Positions 30,029 through 38,741 of a stretch of DNA of 64,000 bases are shown here, piece after piece. The DNA comes from Stutzerimonas stutzeri. Its GTDB lineage: Bacteria; Pseudomonadota; Gammaproteobacteria; Pseudomonadales; Pseudomonadaceae. The notes beneath the pieces were generated by a model. That model saw only the letters and a program-made list of their open reading frames with translations. It did not search any database and was not told where the DNA came from. The translations under genes and the position numbers were made by a program. The stretch lies in assembly GCF_019090095.1 (NCBI RefSeq), contig NZ_JAGQFP010000004.1:1-64000 (forward strand). Reading direction: 5' to 3'. Numbering within the stretch: the stretch's first letter is position 1; the number at the start of each line of letters is the position of its first letter.

Positions 30029-30264
30029 GTCTGGGCTCCGCTGAAAAAAGGGCGCACAGCCTAGCACAGCGATAAACGCTTCGATAAAGCGAGACCGACA
30101 TGGAGCGATGCAGCCTGACGCCCTGCTACCAAGCGGACCGTAGGCTGATCGGAACCCGCAATGGCTGAAACGCCGCCGGCCAACCTGCACATCTCCTACC
30201 GGGCGGCTTCGGTGTGGCGCGACCGGTGTTGGGGCCCCGTAGGCTCGGTCGAGCGGACTGCTTG

Positions 30265-30337
30265 TGTAGGAGTGGCCTCTGGCCGCGACCTAGGCTTTCC
30301 GCGCGGCGGCGGGTCGCAAGCAGAGCTTGCTCCTACA
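30265..30337. repeat. REP pair 1 of the array
   Basis: Inverted arms TGTAGGAG ... CTCCTACA with a GCGACC ... GGTCGC inner match. Confidence 0.8.
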
Positions 30338-30401
30338 AGGGAGGCTTCGGTGGGGCGCGACCGGTGTTGGGCCCCGCAGGCTCGGTCGAGCGGACCGCTT
30401 G

Positions 30402-30474
30402 TGCAGGAGTGGCCTCTGGCCGCGACCGAGCTTCCGCGCGCGGCGGCGGGTCGCAAGCAGAGCTTGCTCCTACA
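30402..30474. repeat. REP pair 2 of the array
   Basis: Same structure; the left arm has one change (TGCAGGAG). Confidence 0.8.
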
Positions 30475-30543
30475 GAAAGCTTCGGCGTGGCGCGAGCTAA
30501 AGCGAACTGGTCACCGCGTAGGCTCGATCGAGCGAACTGCTTG

Positions 30544-30614
30544 TGTAGGAGTGACGCCTGGCCGCGACCGAGCTTCCGCGCGGCGGCGGGTCGCAAGCAG
30601 AGCTTGCTCCTACA
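30544..30614. repeat. REP pair 3 of the array
   Basis: Same structure; the left arm reads GTGACGCCTGGCC where the others have GTGGCCTCTGGCC. Confidence 0.8.
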
Positions 30615-30682
30615 GGGGCTTCGGCGTGGCGCGAGCTAAAGCGAACTGGTCACCGCGTAGGCTCGATCGAGCGAACTGCTTG

Positions 30683-30757
30683 TGTAGGAGTGGCCTCTGG
30701 CCGCGATCGAGCTTCCGCGCGCGCGGCGGCGGGTCGCAAGCAGAGCTTGCTCCTACA
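30683..30757. repeat. REP pair 4 of the array
   Basis: Same structure with a slightly longer GCGCGCGCGGC centre. Confidence 0.8.
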
Positions 30758-30821
30758 GGGGAGGCTTCGGTGTGGCGCGACCTGTGTTGGGCCCCGTAGG
30801 CTCGGTCGAGCGGACTGCTCG

Positions 30822-30894
30822 TGTAGGAGTGGCCTCTGGCCGCGACCGAGGCTTTCCGCGCGGCGGCGGGTCGCAAGCAGAGCTTGCGCCTACT
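30822..30894. repeat. REP pair 5 of the array
   Basis: Same structure; the right arm has decayed (GCGCCTACT), as expected for the edge unit. Confidence 0.75.
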
Positions 30895-30947
30895 GGGGGC
30901 TGCCGGTCAAAAGGTGCTGATCACGCAGCGCCCGAACCGCTGGCGCG

Positions 30948-31436
30948 TCAATGCTTGGTGAGCTTGTCCAGATAGCCCATCGCGAACGCGGAGAACACGA
31001 ACGTCAGGTGAATGATCACGTACCACATCAGCTGCTCGCTCTCGAGCTGCTGGGCATCCATGAACATGCGCAACAGGTGAATGGACGAAATAGCGACGAT
31101 CGAGGCCGCGACCTTCATCTTCAGCGAGCCGGAATCCATCTTGCCCAGCCAATCGAGCTTTTCCTTGCCTTCGTCGACGTTGAGTTGCGACACGAAGTTC
31201 TCGTAGCCGGACAACATCACCATGACCAGAAGGCCGCCCACCAGCGCCATGTCGATGAGAGAAAGCAATTTGAGGATCAGGTCGCCCTCGCTCAGCGAAA
31301 GCACCACAGGAAGAATGTGCCAGATTTCCTGGAAGAACTTGATCGCCAGCGCCAACAGCGCGAACGCCAAGCCAAAGTAGATAGGCGCCAGCAACCAGCG
31401 GGCGGCGTACATGCTGTTCTCGATGAAGCGTTCCAT
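30948..31436 (-). CDS. UPF0114/YqhA-family membrane protein
   Basis: A 162-residue inner-membrane protein with about four hydrophobic helices. The family start [20 protein letters not shown] and the motif [11 protein letters not shown] are clear. The function of the family is not established. It is oriented toward the REP array. A perfect DnaA-box-like TGTGGATAA lies 90 bases upstream of its start. Confidence 0.9.
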   Translation of the reverse strand: MERFIENSMYAARWLLAPIYFGLAFALLALAIKFFQEIWHILPVVLSLSEGDLILKLLSLIDMALVGGLLVMVMLSGYENFVSQLNVDEGKEKLDWLGKMDSGSLKMKVAASIVAISSIHLLRMFMDAQQLESEQLMWYVIIHLTFVFSAFAMGYLDKLTKH

Positions 31437-31525
31437 CTGTTCTCACTGCGTGGTGGGACTCGGCTGGCGAGTATACGCAGCGCAACAGCGTCTTCAACAA
31501 CCGCTTGTTGCAATGTATTTAAGGC

Positions 31526-31534
31526 TGTGGATAA
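31526..31534 (-). promoter_or_regulatory. Perfect DnaA-box motif
   Basis: TGTGGATAA on the plus strand, i.e. TTATCCACA on the minus strand, the strongest DnaA box. It lies between the hypothetical gene at 31599 and the YqhA-family gene. Confidence 0.6.
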
Positions 31535-31598
31535 GAATTTCGCGACAAGGCTGGCCGAAACTGCACGCCAGCCTGCGTGCAGCCGCCGAAGCCCTCGA

Positions 31599-31934
31599 TC
31601 AGGGCCTGGACTCCCAGCCGCCGAGGTAGCGGGCCTGATTGGCATTGACCTTGCGCAGCTCCGCCTGCATGTGCAGCTGCCAGATCGAAGGAGAATCGGA
31701 TTCGCCGTAGCCCTGGCCGCAGAGATTGGTGGCAATGGCCTGCAACACCGACTCGGCCTCACGAGGCCCGTGGAATGGCCCCTGCGCCTTGATTGCGGTG
31801 GGCTGCCCAGCCTCGAGGCCCGCCGCACAAAGCAAGGTCCAAAGGCCATTACCGCCGGCCAGCGGACGGATCATGCATTCGATACGGGTAACCAGCCCCA
31901 AGCATTGACGATTCAGACACAGCGTGTGAGACAT
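31599..31934 (-). CDS. Conserved hypothetical protein
   Basis: A 111-residue soluble protein with no signal peptide or membrane segment. It contains four or five cysteines, three in the first half (CLNRQC, ECM), one at CAAG and one at LCGQGYG, but they do not form a standard zinc ribbon. By position between a Lon-like protease and a YqhA-family gene it corresponds to PA4575 of P. aeruginosa; no function is known to me. Perfect DnaA-box motifs lie 61 bases upstream of its start and 65 bases past its stop. Confidence 0.75.
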   Translation of the reverse strand: MSHTLCLNRQCLGLVTRIECMIRPLAGGNGLWTLLCAAGLEAGQPTAIKAQGPFHGPREAESVLQAIATNLCGQGYGESDSPSIWQLHMQAELRKVNANQARYLGGWESRP

Positions 31935-31994
31935 GACGGCGATCCTCGCGCTAGGTTGCGCACCGTCATTCGATGCGAATGCGGGGCAGCCTGT

Positions 31995-32017
31995 TTATCC
32001 ACAAAACTTGTGGATAA
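31995..32017. promoter_or_regulatory. Inverted pair of perfect DnaA boxes
   Basis: TTATCCACA (31995-32003) and TGTGGATAA (32009-32017) are separated by five bases and form a ten-base perfect inverted repeat with a three-base centre. A degenerate third copy TGTGGACAG follows at 32021-32029 (two mismatches). It lies upstream of the hypothetical gene. Confidence 0.65.
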
Positions 32018-32106
32018 CCATGTGGACAGAGAGTGGGAACTCTCCTCCACTGCAGACCCGCCGCCGCTCACATCGTTCCGTCCGTTTATTGCTCGCTCGA
32101 GAGGGG

Positions 32107-34551
32107 CTAGTGTTGCTCGGCGCCCTTCGCGGGTACGGCTGCGGCCTCCGGCGTGGCCGTATCGCCTTTGCCATCATCTTCGAGCTCGATCTCAGCGATG
32201 TCACGCAAGCGCTCCACCACTCGCGCGTTGACGCTGCCCTTGGGGAACTGCCCATCCTGGTCTGCTGCGCCTACGGGTTCACCTACCAACAAGGATAGCG
32301 CTTCATCCACATGGCGCACGGCATAAATGTGGAAGCGCTCCTGACGCACCGCCTCCAGCACACGCTCATCGAGCATCAGTGTCGTAACGTTGGCGAAGGG
32401 AATGATCGCACCCTGCTCGCCCGTCAGACCGCGCGCTTCGCAGAGGCGGAAAAAGCCTTCGATCTTTTCGTTCACACCGCCGACCGCCTGAACCTCACCG
32501 AACTGGTTGATCGACCCGGTAATGGCGAAGCACTGCTTGAGCGGGGTTCGCGAGATGGCGGAGATCAGCGCGCAACACTCGCCCAGCGAAGCACTGTCGC
32601 CATCGACGTAACCGTAGGATTGTTCCAGCGCGATACTGGCAGAGATTTCCAGCGGGAATTCCTGCGCATAGCGGCTGCCCAGGAAGCCCGTCAGAATCAT
32701 CACGCCCTTGGAGTGAATCGGCTGGCCGAGATTGACCTCGCGCTCGATATCGACGATCCCCGAGCCGCCCGGGTAAACGGTGGCAGAGATCCGCGCTGGC
32801 ATGCCGAATGCCGAATCACCGACTTCCAGCACGGTAAGGCCGTTGCACTTGCCGATCGCAGCGCCTTCGCTGTCGATCAGGATGACGCCTGCAAGGATGT
32901 CCTCAAGGATGCGTGCCGAGACACGGCCGGTGCGGGTCGCCTTGGCTTTAAGGGCGCGCTCGATATGACCGACGTCGGTGACGTCATCCTTGGCCAGCTG
33001 GCGAATGAAGTCCGCCTCGCTGACCAACTGAAACAGATCGCCGATACGCGCCGACAGCCGCCCCTGGTGCTCGGCGAGCCGCGCGCTATAGGTCGCCAGG
33101 CGCGCCACCGCAGCCGCGGTCAGCGGCGCCATGCCTTCTTCCGACGTCCGCGTCTTCATCAGCTGCGCGAACTGCTCGAGGCTGTCCTCGGCCAGGGGGA
33201 TCTCCTCATCGAAATCCACCAGAACCCGAAACATTTCCTGGAAGTCCGGATCGAGGTCCTGCAGCGTGTAGTACAGCTGGCGCGAGCCGATGATTACCAC
33301 CTTGACGTTGAGCGGGATGACCTCCGGGTTCAGCGTCACCGTCGCCAGACGGCCCAGTTCGGCCAGCGGCGACTCCATTTTCAGGCGCCGCGACTGCAAG
33401 GCCCGCTTGAGCGCTTCCCAGACGAAAGGCTCGCTGAGCATCTTTTCGGCTTCGAGCATCAGGAAGCCGCCATTGGCGCGGTGCAGCGCGCCGGGGCGCA
33501 GTTGGCGATAACTGGTGTAGAGCGCGCCCTGATCGGTGCTGTATTCGATACGACCGAACAGGTTGTCATAGGTCGGATGCGGTTCGAACACCACCGGTGC
33601 CCCGCCATCCAGCGCATGCCCGACCACCAGGCTCGGGCTGTACTGCTCCTCGAGCAGCTGACGGGTCTGGGCGTCCGGACGGTTTTCATCCACCAGCTGC
33701 TCGACCACTGTCTTCAGCAGGTTGACCTGAACCGCCTGCAGATAGGCCTCGACCCCGGCGTTCTCGGCGTACTTGTCCGAGAGCGGTGCCAGCAGCGGCT
33801 GCAACGCCTGGCTGATGGTTTCGTCGTTGAGCTGTCGCAGCTGATTGCTCGACTCACGCTTCCACAGCGGCAGGCTGGCCAGCCCTTCGTTGAGGCTTAC
33901 CTCCAGCGCCGAGATATCCTCGTGGTAGCGCTCGCGCTCGGCTTCCGGCAGTTGGGCGAACTCCGCTTCGTCCATCGACTTGCCGTCTTTCATCGGCGTG
34001 AAGGCGATGTTGCTGCTGTCGCGGTACAACGCAATGTCCTTTTCCAGCGCCAGCTTCTCGATGACGTCCAGCGCCTTGTCGTAGCGCTGGTTGAACGCAC
34101 GGTCGATGGCACTTTTCTTCTGCTGGAAGCTGGGGTGTTCGAACACGGCCGGGAAGGTCGCCATCAGATTGTCGATCAGCTGACCGATGTCCGCGATGAA
34201 TTCCGCGGCGCCGCCCTGCGGCAGCTCCACCACGCGCGGTTCGCGCGGCTCGTCGAAGTTGTTCACATAAACCCAATCCGACGGCGTAGCCAGGCGCTTG
34301 CCTTCGGCTTTCAGGTAACGCCGCACAAACGAGAAGCGCCCGGTACCCGGCTCGCCCATCACATAAACGTTATAACCGGGGCGTGGCATCGCCACACCGA
34401 ATTGCAGCGCCTCTACGGCGCGCTCCTGGCCGAGCACACCGAGAAAAGGCTCCAGTTCGTCAGTGGTCTTGAAATCGAATTGACTGGGTTCGAAGGGACG
34501 GGTCAGCGCTTCGGGCGCCAGGCGCAAGCCGGCAGCGACGGTTTCGGGCAT
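32107..34551 (-). CDS. Lon-family ATP-dependent protease (AAA_32 type)
   Basis: An 814-residue Lon-like protease of the YcbZ/PA4576 type. The catalytic dyad is Ser653 in VDGDSASLGECC and Lys696 in GVNEKIEGFF, in a C-terminal Lon proteolytic domain (about 560-770). The N-terminal AAA-type region has a degenerate P-loop: GEPGTGRF at 66-73, where Arg and Phe replace the usual Lys and Ser/Thr. A long helical insert (about 130-330) precedes the second AAA part (GGFLMLEAEKML). The ATG at 34551 follows AAGGA. Substrates are unknown; it is distinct from the main Lon by its helical insert and missing LAN domain. Confidence 0.9.
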   Translation of the reverse strand: MPETVAAGLRLAPEALTRPFEPSQFDFKTTDELEPFLGVLGQERAVEALQFGVAMPRPGYNVYVMGEPGTGRFSFVRRYLKAEGKRLATPSDWVYVNNFDEPREPRVVELPQGGAAEFIADIGQLIDNLMATFPAVFEHPSFQQKKSAIDRAFNQRYDKALDVIEKLALEKDIALYRDSSNIAFTPMKDGKSMDEAEFAQLPEAERERYHEDISALEVSLNEGLASLPLWKRESSNQLRQLNDETISQALQPLLAPLSDKYAENAGVEAYLQAVQVNLLKTVVEQLVDENRPDAQTRQLLEEQYSPSLVVGHALDGGAPVVFEPHPTYDNLFGRIEYSTDQGALYTSYRQLRPGALHRANGGFLMLEAEKMLSEPFVWEALKRALQSRRLKMESPLAELGRLATVTLNPEVIPLNVKVVIIGSRQLYYTLQDLDPDFQEMFRVLVDFDEEIPLAEDSLEQFAQLMKTRTSEEGMAPLTAAAVARLATYSARLAEHQGRLSARIGDLFQLVSEADFIRQLAKDDVTDVGHIERALKAKATRTGRVSARILEDILAGVILIDSEGAAIGKCNGLTVLEVGDSAFGMPARISATVYPGGSGIVDIEREVNLGQPIHSKGVMILTGFLGSRYAQEFPLEISASIALEQSYGYVDGDSASLGECCALISAISRTPLKQCFAITGSINQFGEVQAVGGVNEKIEGFFRLCEARGLTGEQGAIIPFANVTTLMLDERVLEAVRQERFHIYAVRHVDEALSLLVGEPVGAADQDGQFPKGSVNARVVERLRDIAEIELEDDGKGDTATPEAAAVPAKGAEQH

Positions 34552-34815
34552 TGGGGATCCTTGCTGAGGTGGCCACGGGGCCACGAGTGATGCCGCCATT
34601 CTGGCGTTGCCCATGCCAGCCTGCAAGATTCAGGACGCGCCCCCGACGGCCATCGCCTTGCCCCGAGCCTGAAACGACCGCGCTGCAGGAGCGCCCTGCC
34701 CTTCGCCATGTTCAGGCACGCCGCGCGCCGATAGGCGCCGCTCGGCACCGGCGCGCCCAGCCGAGCACCGGCACCTCTCGCGCCACGCCCGATCAAACCT
34801 GAGACGGGAAAGCCC

Positions 34816-35226
34816 TCAAACGTCGTTGCGCGCGCGAAGCGCGTCGCGGATTTCGGTCAACAGCACTTCCTCCTTGCTGGGAGCCGGTGGCGCTGAGGGC
34901 GCTTCGGCTTCCTTGCGCTTGAGATGATTGATGCCTTTGACGGCGAGGAAGATGGCGAACGCCACGATGGTGAAATCGAACACCGTCTGGATGAAGCGCC
35001 CATAGCTGAGGGTGACCGCCGGCGTATCGCCGACCGCCTGCTTGAGCACGATAGCCAGGTCGGAGAAGTCGACGCCACCGATCAGCAAACCCAGTGGCGG
35101 TGTCACCACGTCGGCGACGAACGACGAGACGATTTTAGTGAAGGCGGCGCCGATGATGATACCGACGGCCATATCGATGACGTTGCCTCGAACGGCGAAC
35201 GCCTTGAACTCATTGAGCATACCCAT
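34816..35226 (-). CDS. mscL: Large-conductance mechanosensitive channel
   Basis: A 136-residue inner-membrane channel that opens under hypo-osmotic shock. [20 protein letters not shown] is the N-terminal and TM1 start with the pore glycines, and TM2 is about residues 72-97. The C-terminal bundle region is present. It stands alone on the minus strand. Confidence 0.96.
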   Translation of the reverse strand: MGMLNEFKAFAVRGNVIDMAVGIIIGAAFTKIVSSFVADVVTPPLGLLIGGVDFSDLAIVLKQAVGDTPAVTLSYGRFIQTVFDFTIVAFAIFLAVKGINHLKRKEAEAPSAPPAPSKEEVLLTEIRDALRARNDV

Positions 35227-35438
35227 CTGTATGTTCCCTTTGGTCAGTGGAGGAATTCGGAGTCGGAAATTCGCCGTAGCGCTTCAACCCTGTGCAGCAT
35301 AGGCGGGGTTCAAGCGGCGAGCCAGAGAGGTTGGTCGACGAGCGGGACGCACCAATGGCGCCGGCTTGATCGCCGTCAAAAGAGATCATGGGCGGCAGCG
35401 CTAACGTACGGCTCCCTATACTCATCTGGAGCGCCATC

Positions 35439-35708
35439 ATGCACGTCGAACACCACCCTCTGACCAAGGATTTCCCTGAAAAGCGCGAACAGCTCCAGTT
35501 GCTGCGCCAGCAGGACCCCGCTTTCGCGCGCAAGGCCGAGCAATACGAAGCCCTGGACAAGCAGATCTGCCGCGTGGAAGACGGTGTCGAAACCCTCGAT
35601 GACGATGCGTTGAGCGCCCTCAAGCTCGAGCGCGTCACACTCAAGGACGCCATCGCGCGTGATCTCAAGCGCGCCAGCGGTAGCTGCTGTGGCGGTTGCT
35701 GCGGCTAA
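35439..35708 (+). CDS. YdcH-family protein with Cys-rich tail
   Basis: An 89-residue soluble protein. The start HVEHHPLTKDFPEKREQLQLL and the helix QYEALDKQICRVEDG fit the YdcH (DUF465) helical-hairpin family. Unlike short YdcH proteins it ends in SGSCCGGCCG, four cysteines in seven residues. The ATG at 35439 follows TGGAG. The gene stands alone between divergent mscL and convergent copD-like genes. The tail could bind a metal, but no function is known. Confidence 0.8.
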   Translation: MHVEHHPLTKDFPEKREQLQLLRQQDPAFARKAEQYEALDKQICRVEDGVETLDDDALSALKLERVTLKDAIARDLKRASGSCCGGCCG

Positions 35709-35824
35709 GCGGCATCGCGCCGACATGACGGGCATCTGCAACAGGTGCCCATCGAGCGATCACCCCTTGTAGGCCAGGCTCGGCCAATGACATCACACCG
35801 ACGAGCGATCGGACCTGGCCGCGC

Positions 35825-36259
35825 TCAAACCAGCCCACCAAAGCGGAAACCGGCGCCCACCCAGACAAAGGCCACCGCCGTCAGGGTGATCAATACGATA
35901 TGCACACCGAGTTGCGTGAGTCGCTGCGCATCGAGCTTCGGGATGATCGCCAGCCGCGCATGCACGCCCAACACCGCGGTGAAGGCCAGCAGTACCAGCT
36001 TGGCCTGGACCAGGTGAGCGACGGGCGAGCCGCCGAACCATTGCGCATGCGGCAACCACTGCCCCGCCAGCCAGATGCCTGTCACGATCTGCAACAGTAA
36101 CGCCGGGATCCCGACTCGCTCATAAAGCGCTTCGAATGCGCGCACCGGCTGCACGTCGCGGCGACGTAACGCGCCGGGCAATACGCTTAGCAGCAATACC
36201 AGATGGCCGCCGACCCAGACGCTGGCGCCGAGAAGGTGCAGAAACAACATGTAGCGCAT
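35825..36259 (-). CDS. CopD-family integral membrane protein
   Basis: A 144-residue protein with four transmembrane helices. The start MRYMLFLHLLGASVWVGGHLVLL and the later HLVQAKLVLLAFTAVLGVHARL match the CopD/DUF2269-like family, with His at the membrane faces that could hold copper or haem. No copC or copper regulator is adjacent. The ATG at 36259 is chosen; the frame runs up to 36406 through unrelated sequence. It is divergent from radA. Confidence 0.75.
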   Translation of the reverse strand: MRYMLFLHLLGASVWVGGHLVLLLSVLPGALRRRDVQPVRAFEALYERVGIPALLLQIVTGIWLAGQWLPHAQWFGGSPVAHLVQAKLVLLAFTAVLGVHARLAIIPKLDAQRLTQLGVHIVLITLTAVAFVWVGAGFRFGGLV

Positions 36260-36374
36260 GGGGCGACTCCTGTTCGATTTGTTTACAGTCTGGCGGCTCT
36301 GAAAGCGCTTGTGGCTGATGGCGATCAAGTCAGCCGCTATCATGCGACTCCACCTATCCGACGCGGAGTTCCCC

Positions 36375-37736
36375 ATGGCCAAGGCCAAGCGTATGTATGG
36401 CTGCACCGAATGTGGCTCGACCTTTCCGAAATGGGCCGGTCAGTGCGGTGACTGCGGCGCCTGGAACACGCTGGTGGAAACCGTGATCGACGGCGCCGCG
36501 CCCCCGTCAGGGCGAGCCGGCTGGGCAGGCGATAAGGCCAACATCAAGACCCTGGCCGAAGTCAGCGTCGAAGAAGTGCCTCGCTTCTCCACCGCCTCCG
36601 GCGAGCTGGATCGCGTCCTCGGCGGCGGCCTGGTCGATGGCTCGGTCGTGCTGATAGGCGGCGATCCCGGCATCGGCAAATCGACCATCCTGCTGCAGAC
36701 CCTTTGCAATGTGGCTCGCCAGTTTCCGGCACTCTACGTCACCGGCGAAGAATCGCAGCAACAGGTCGCCATGCGCGCACGACGCCTGGACCTGCCGCAG
36801 GACCGGCTCAAGGTCATGACCGAAACCTGCATCGAATCGATCATCGCCACGGCCCGCCTGGAAAAGCCCAAGGTGATGGTCATCGACTCGATACAAACGA
36901 TCTTCACCGAACAATTGCAGTCGGCACCGGGCGGTGTCGCTCAGGTGCGCGAAAGCGCCGCATTACTGGTTCGTTTCGCCAAGCAGAGCGGCACGGCGAT
37001 CTTCCTGGTCGGCCACGTCACCAAGGAAGGTGCACTGGCCGGACCGCGCGTGCTCGAACATATGGTCGATACGGTGCTCTACTTCGAGGGCGAATCGGAT
37101 GGGCGCCTGCGTCTGCTGCGCGCCGTGAAGAATCGCTTCGGCGCGATCAACGAGCTGGGTGTATTCGGCATGACCGACAAAGGGCTCAAGGAGGTCACCA
37201 ACCCCTCGGCGATCTTCCTGACCCGCGCGCAGGAAGCGGTGCCTGGCAGCGTGGTCATGGCCACGTGGGAAGGTACCCGGCCAATGCTGGTGGAAGTGCA
37301 GGCGCTGGTCGACACCAGCCACATGGCCAATCCGCGGCGCGTCACCCTGGGGCTCGATCAGAATCGCCTGGCCATGCTGCTGGCCGTGCTGCACCGCCAC
37401 GGCGGCATCCCGACCTACGATCAGGACGTGTTCATCAACGTGGTCGGCGGCGTGAAGGTGCTGGAGACGGCCTCGGACCTGGCGCTGATGGCGGCGGTGA
37501 TCTCCAGCCTGCGCAACCGACCGCTGGACACCGATCTGCTGGTCTTCGGAGAAGTCGGTCTGTCGGGGGAGATCCGCCCGGTGCCGAGCGGCCAGGAGCG
37601 GCTGAAGGAAGCCGCCAAACATGGCTTCAAGCGAGCCATCGTGCCCAAGGGCAATGCACCGAAGGAAGCACCCGCCGGGTTGCAGGTCATCGCCGTGACG
37701 CGCCTCGAGCAGGCGCTGGACGCGCTGTTCGAATAA
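36375..37736 (+). CDS. radA: DNA repair protein RadA/Sms
   Basis: A 453-residue ATPase that promotes branch migration in recombination. It has the C4 zinc finger (Cys10, Cys13, Cys24, Cys27), the Walker A GGDPGIGKST at 95-104, the RadA-specific KNRFG at 252-256, and a C-terminal Lon-like domain (VFGEVGLSGEIRPV). The ATG at 36375 opens with MAKAKRMYGCTECG, the standard start. It converges on the PilZ gene with ten bases between coding ends. Confidence 0.97.
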   Translation: MAKAKRMYGCTECGSTFPKWAGQCGDCGAWNTLVETVIDGAAPPSGRAGWAGDKANIKTLAEVSVEEVPRFSTASGELDRVLGGGLVDGSVVLIGGDPGIGKSTILLQTLCNVARQFPALYVTGEESQQQVAMRARRLDLPQDRLKVMTETCIESIIATARLEKPKVMVIDSIQTIFTEQLQSAPGGVAQVRESAALLVRFAKQSGTAIFLVGHVTKEGALAGPRVLEHMVDTVLYFEGESDGRLRLLRAVKNRFGAINELGVFGMTDKGLKEVTNPSAIFLTRAQEAVPGSVVMATWEGTRPMLVEVQALVDTSHMANPRRVTLGLDQNRLAMLLAVLHRHGGIPTYDQDVFINVVGGVKVLETASDLALMAAVISSLRNRPLDTDLLVFGEVGLSGEIRPVPSGQERLKEAAKHGFKRAIVPKGNAPKEAPAGLQVIAVTRLEQALDALFE

Positions 37737-37746
37737 CGCGCTGCGC

Positions 37747-38115
37747 TCAGGGCTCGCCGAGCGCAGCCAGTTCGCGCTCGAGCAACGCCTCGTCACCGAG
37801 GTTGAGCTCGACCAGCCGCCGCAGGTGGCTGATGGAAACCACATCGATATGCCGGCACACCAGGCCGATCAACTCCCCTTCGCTATGGGACATCTCGACC
37901 TGCATGCGCACCTCGGCATCATCGGCCAGCCGTATGCGTGCCTCGAATGGCTGATTCGGATCGGCGTCCCAGTCGGTCGGGCGATGCACCAACAGCCCCT
38001 TCAGGGAAACATCGTGCAACTCGACCGGCCAGCGGCGCGCGCCCTGCTCCAGCTCGGTTTGCGCATCGAAGGCGATGCGCTGAAACCGTCGACGATCGCT
38101 GTTTGTTTCGCTCAT
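37747..38115 (-). CDS. PilZ-domain c-di-GMP receptor (MapZ-like)
   Basis: A 122-residue single PilZ-domain protein. The c-di-GMP motifs are RRFQR at residues 9-13 and DVSLKG with Asp35, Ser37 and Gly40. Its place next to radA is that of PA4608 (MapZ), which binds c-di-GMP and restrains the chemotaxis methyltransferase CheR1; the same job here is inference. The ATG at 38115 (MSETNS) is preferred over 38124 by similarity to family starts. Confidence 0.88.
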   Translation of the reverse strand: MSETNSDRRRFQRIAFDAQTELEQGARRWPVELHDVSLKGLLVHRPTDWDADPNQPFEARIRLADDAEVRMQVEMSHSEGELIGLVCRHIDVVSISHLRRLVELNLGDEALLERELAALGEP

Positions 38116-38172
38116 CAAGATCACTCCGGGAGAATTTCCGTTAACTATAGGCCACCCAGGCGTGCGGCAGGC

Positions 38173-38634
38173 TCACAGCCAGCGCCGTACCCGCCGCCGG
38201 TAGGTCCGGTATTCATCGTCGAACAATCGCGTCAGCAGCTGTTCTTCATGCACGATCACGGTGCGCTGCATGCAGTAGATCAGCAGCGGTAGCAGCAACC
38301 AGGGCCAAAGGCTGTCCATCAGCACGCCTACGCCGCAGTAGATCAGCGTATCGGCCAGGTAGATCGGGTTGCGCGAGAAAGCGAACGGACCCGTCTGCAG
38401 CAGACTGCTCGGCTTTCCGTAAGGGTTGATGGTGGTGCGATGGCGAAACATCTCCCAAGCCGCCCAGACCATCAGCAGACCGCCAAGGGCGATCGCGCTC
38501 CAGCCGGTGTACGCCACGAGTTCATGGGGAGGCAGATCGAGCGGCACCCATCGGGCCAAGGCCCAGGCGCAGCCAATGAAAACCAGGTAGACCAGCGGCG
38601 GTGGCGGAATCGCTCCGACAGACTTAACAGGCAT
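38173..38634 (-). CDS. Isoprenylcysteine methyltransferase-family membrane protein
   Basis: A 153-residue membrane protein of the ICMT/PEMT superfamily. Four hydrophobic segments are seen. The SAM-binding region FAFSRNPIYLADTLIYCGVG and the C-terminal VIVHEEQLLTRLFDDEYRTYRRRVRRW are characteristic. Bacterial members do not act on isoprenylated cysteine; the substrate is unknown and may be a lipid or small thiol. It lies upstream of the PilZ gene on the same strand with a 57-base gap. Confidence 0.82.
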   Translation of the reverse strand: MPVKSVGAIPPPPLVYLVFIGCAWALARWVPLDLPPHELVAYTGWSAIALGGLLMVWAAWEMFRHRTTINPYGKPSSLLQTGPFAFSRNPIYLADTLIYCGVGVLMDSLWPWLLLPLLIYCMQRTVIVHEEQLLTRLFDDEYRTYRRRVRRWL

Positions 38635-38741
38635 GACGCATCCAAAATGAAGAGATGAACAGCGCGCCCCGCGGCAGCGCGACGCTGCCCTCGGTGATCG
38701 ACGTATCGAATCGCAGCCTGGTTCGAACCTAAAAGTCGGCG

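Larger units (their letters stand above)
30193..30902. repeat. Tandem array of five REP pairs with conserved linkers
   Basis: Five inverted REP pairs start at 30265, 30402, 30544, 30683 and 30822, so the unit length is 137-142 bases. Each pair opens with TGTAGGAGTGGCCTCTGGCC-like sequence and closes with GGTCGCAAGCAGAGCTTGCTCC-like sequence. The linkers between pairs are of two kinds. One contains GCGACCGGTGTTGGGCCCCG; the other contains GAGCTAAAGCGAACTGGTCACC. In order the linkers before units 1 to 5 are type A, A, B, B, A. The long frames through the array are a by-product of its GC content. Confidence 0.85.

Noticed and set aside
30161..30799. Long open frame of about 210 codons through the REP array
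   Set aside because: It follows the repeat units, has repeated peptide blocks, and is matched by similar open frames in other phases; this is a GC effect, not a gene.
30193..30902. CRISPR-like regular spacing
   Set aside because: The units are 140 bases with inverted arms and repeated linkers, not short direct repeats with unique spacers, and no cas gene is present.
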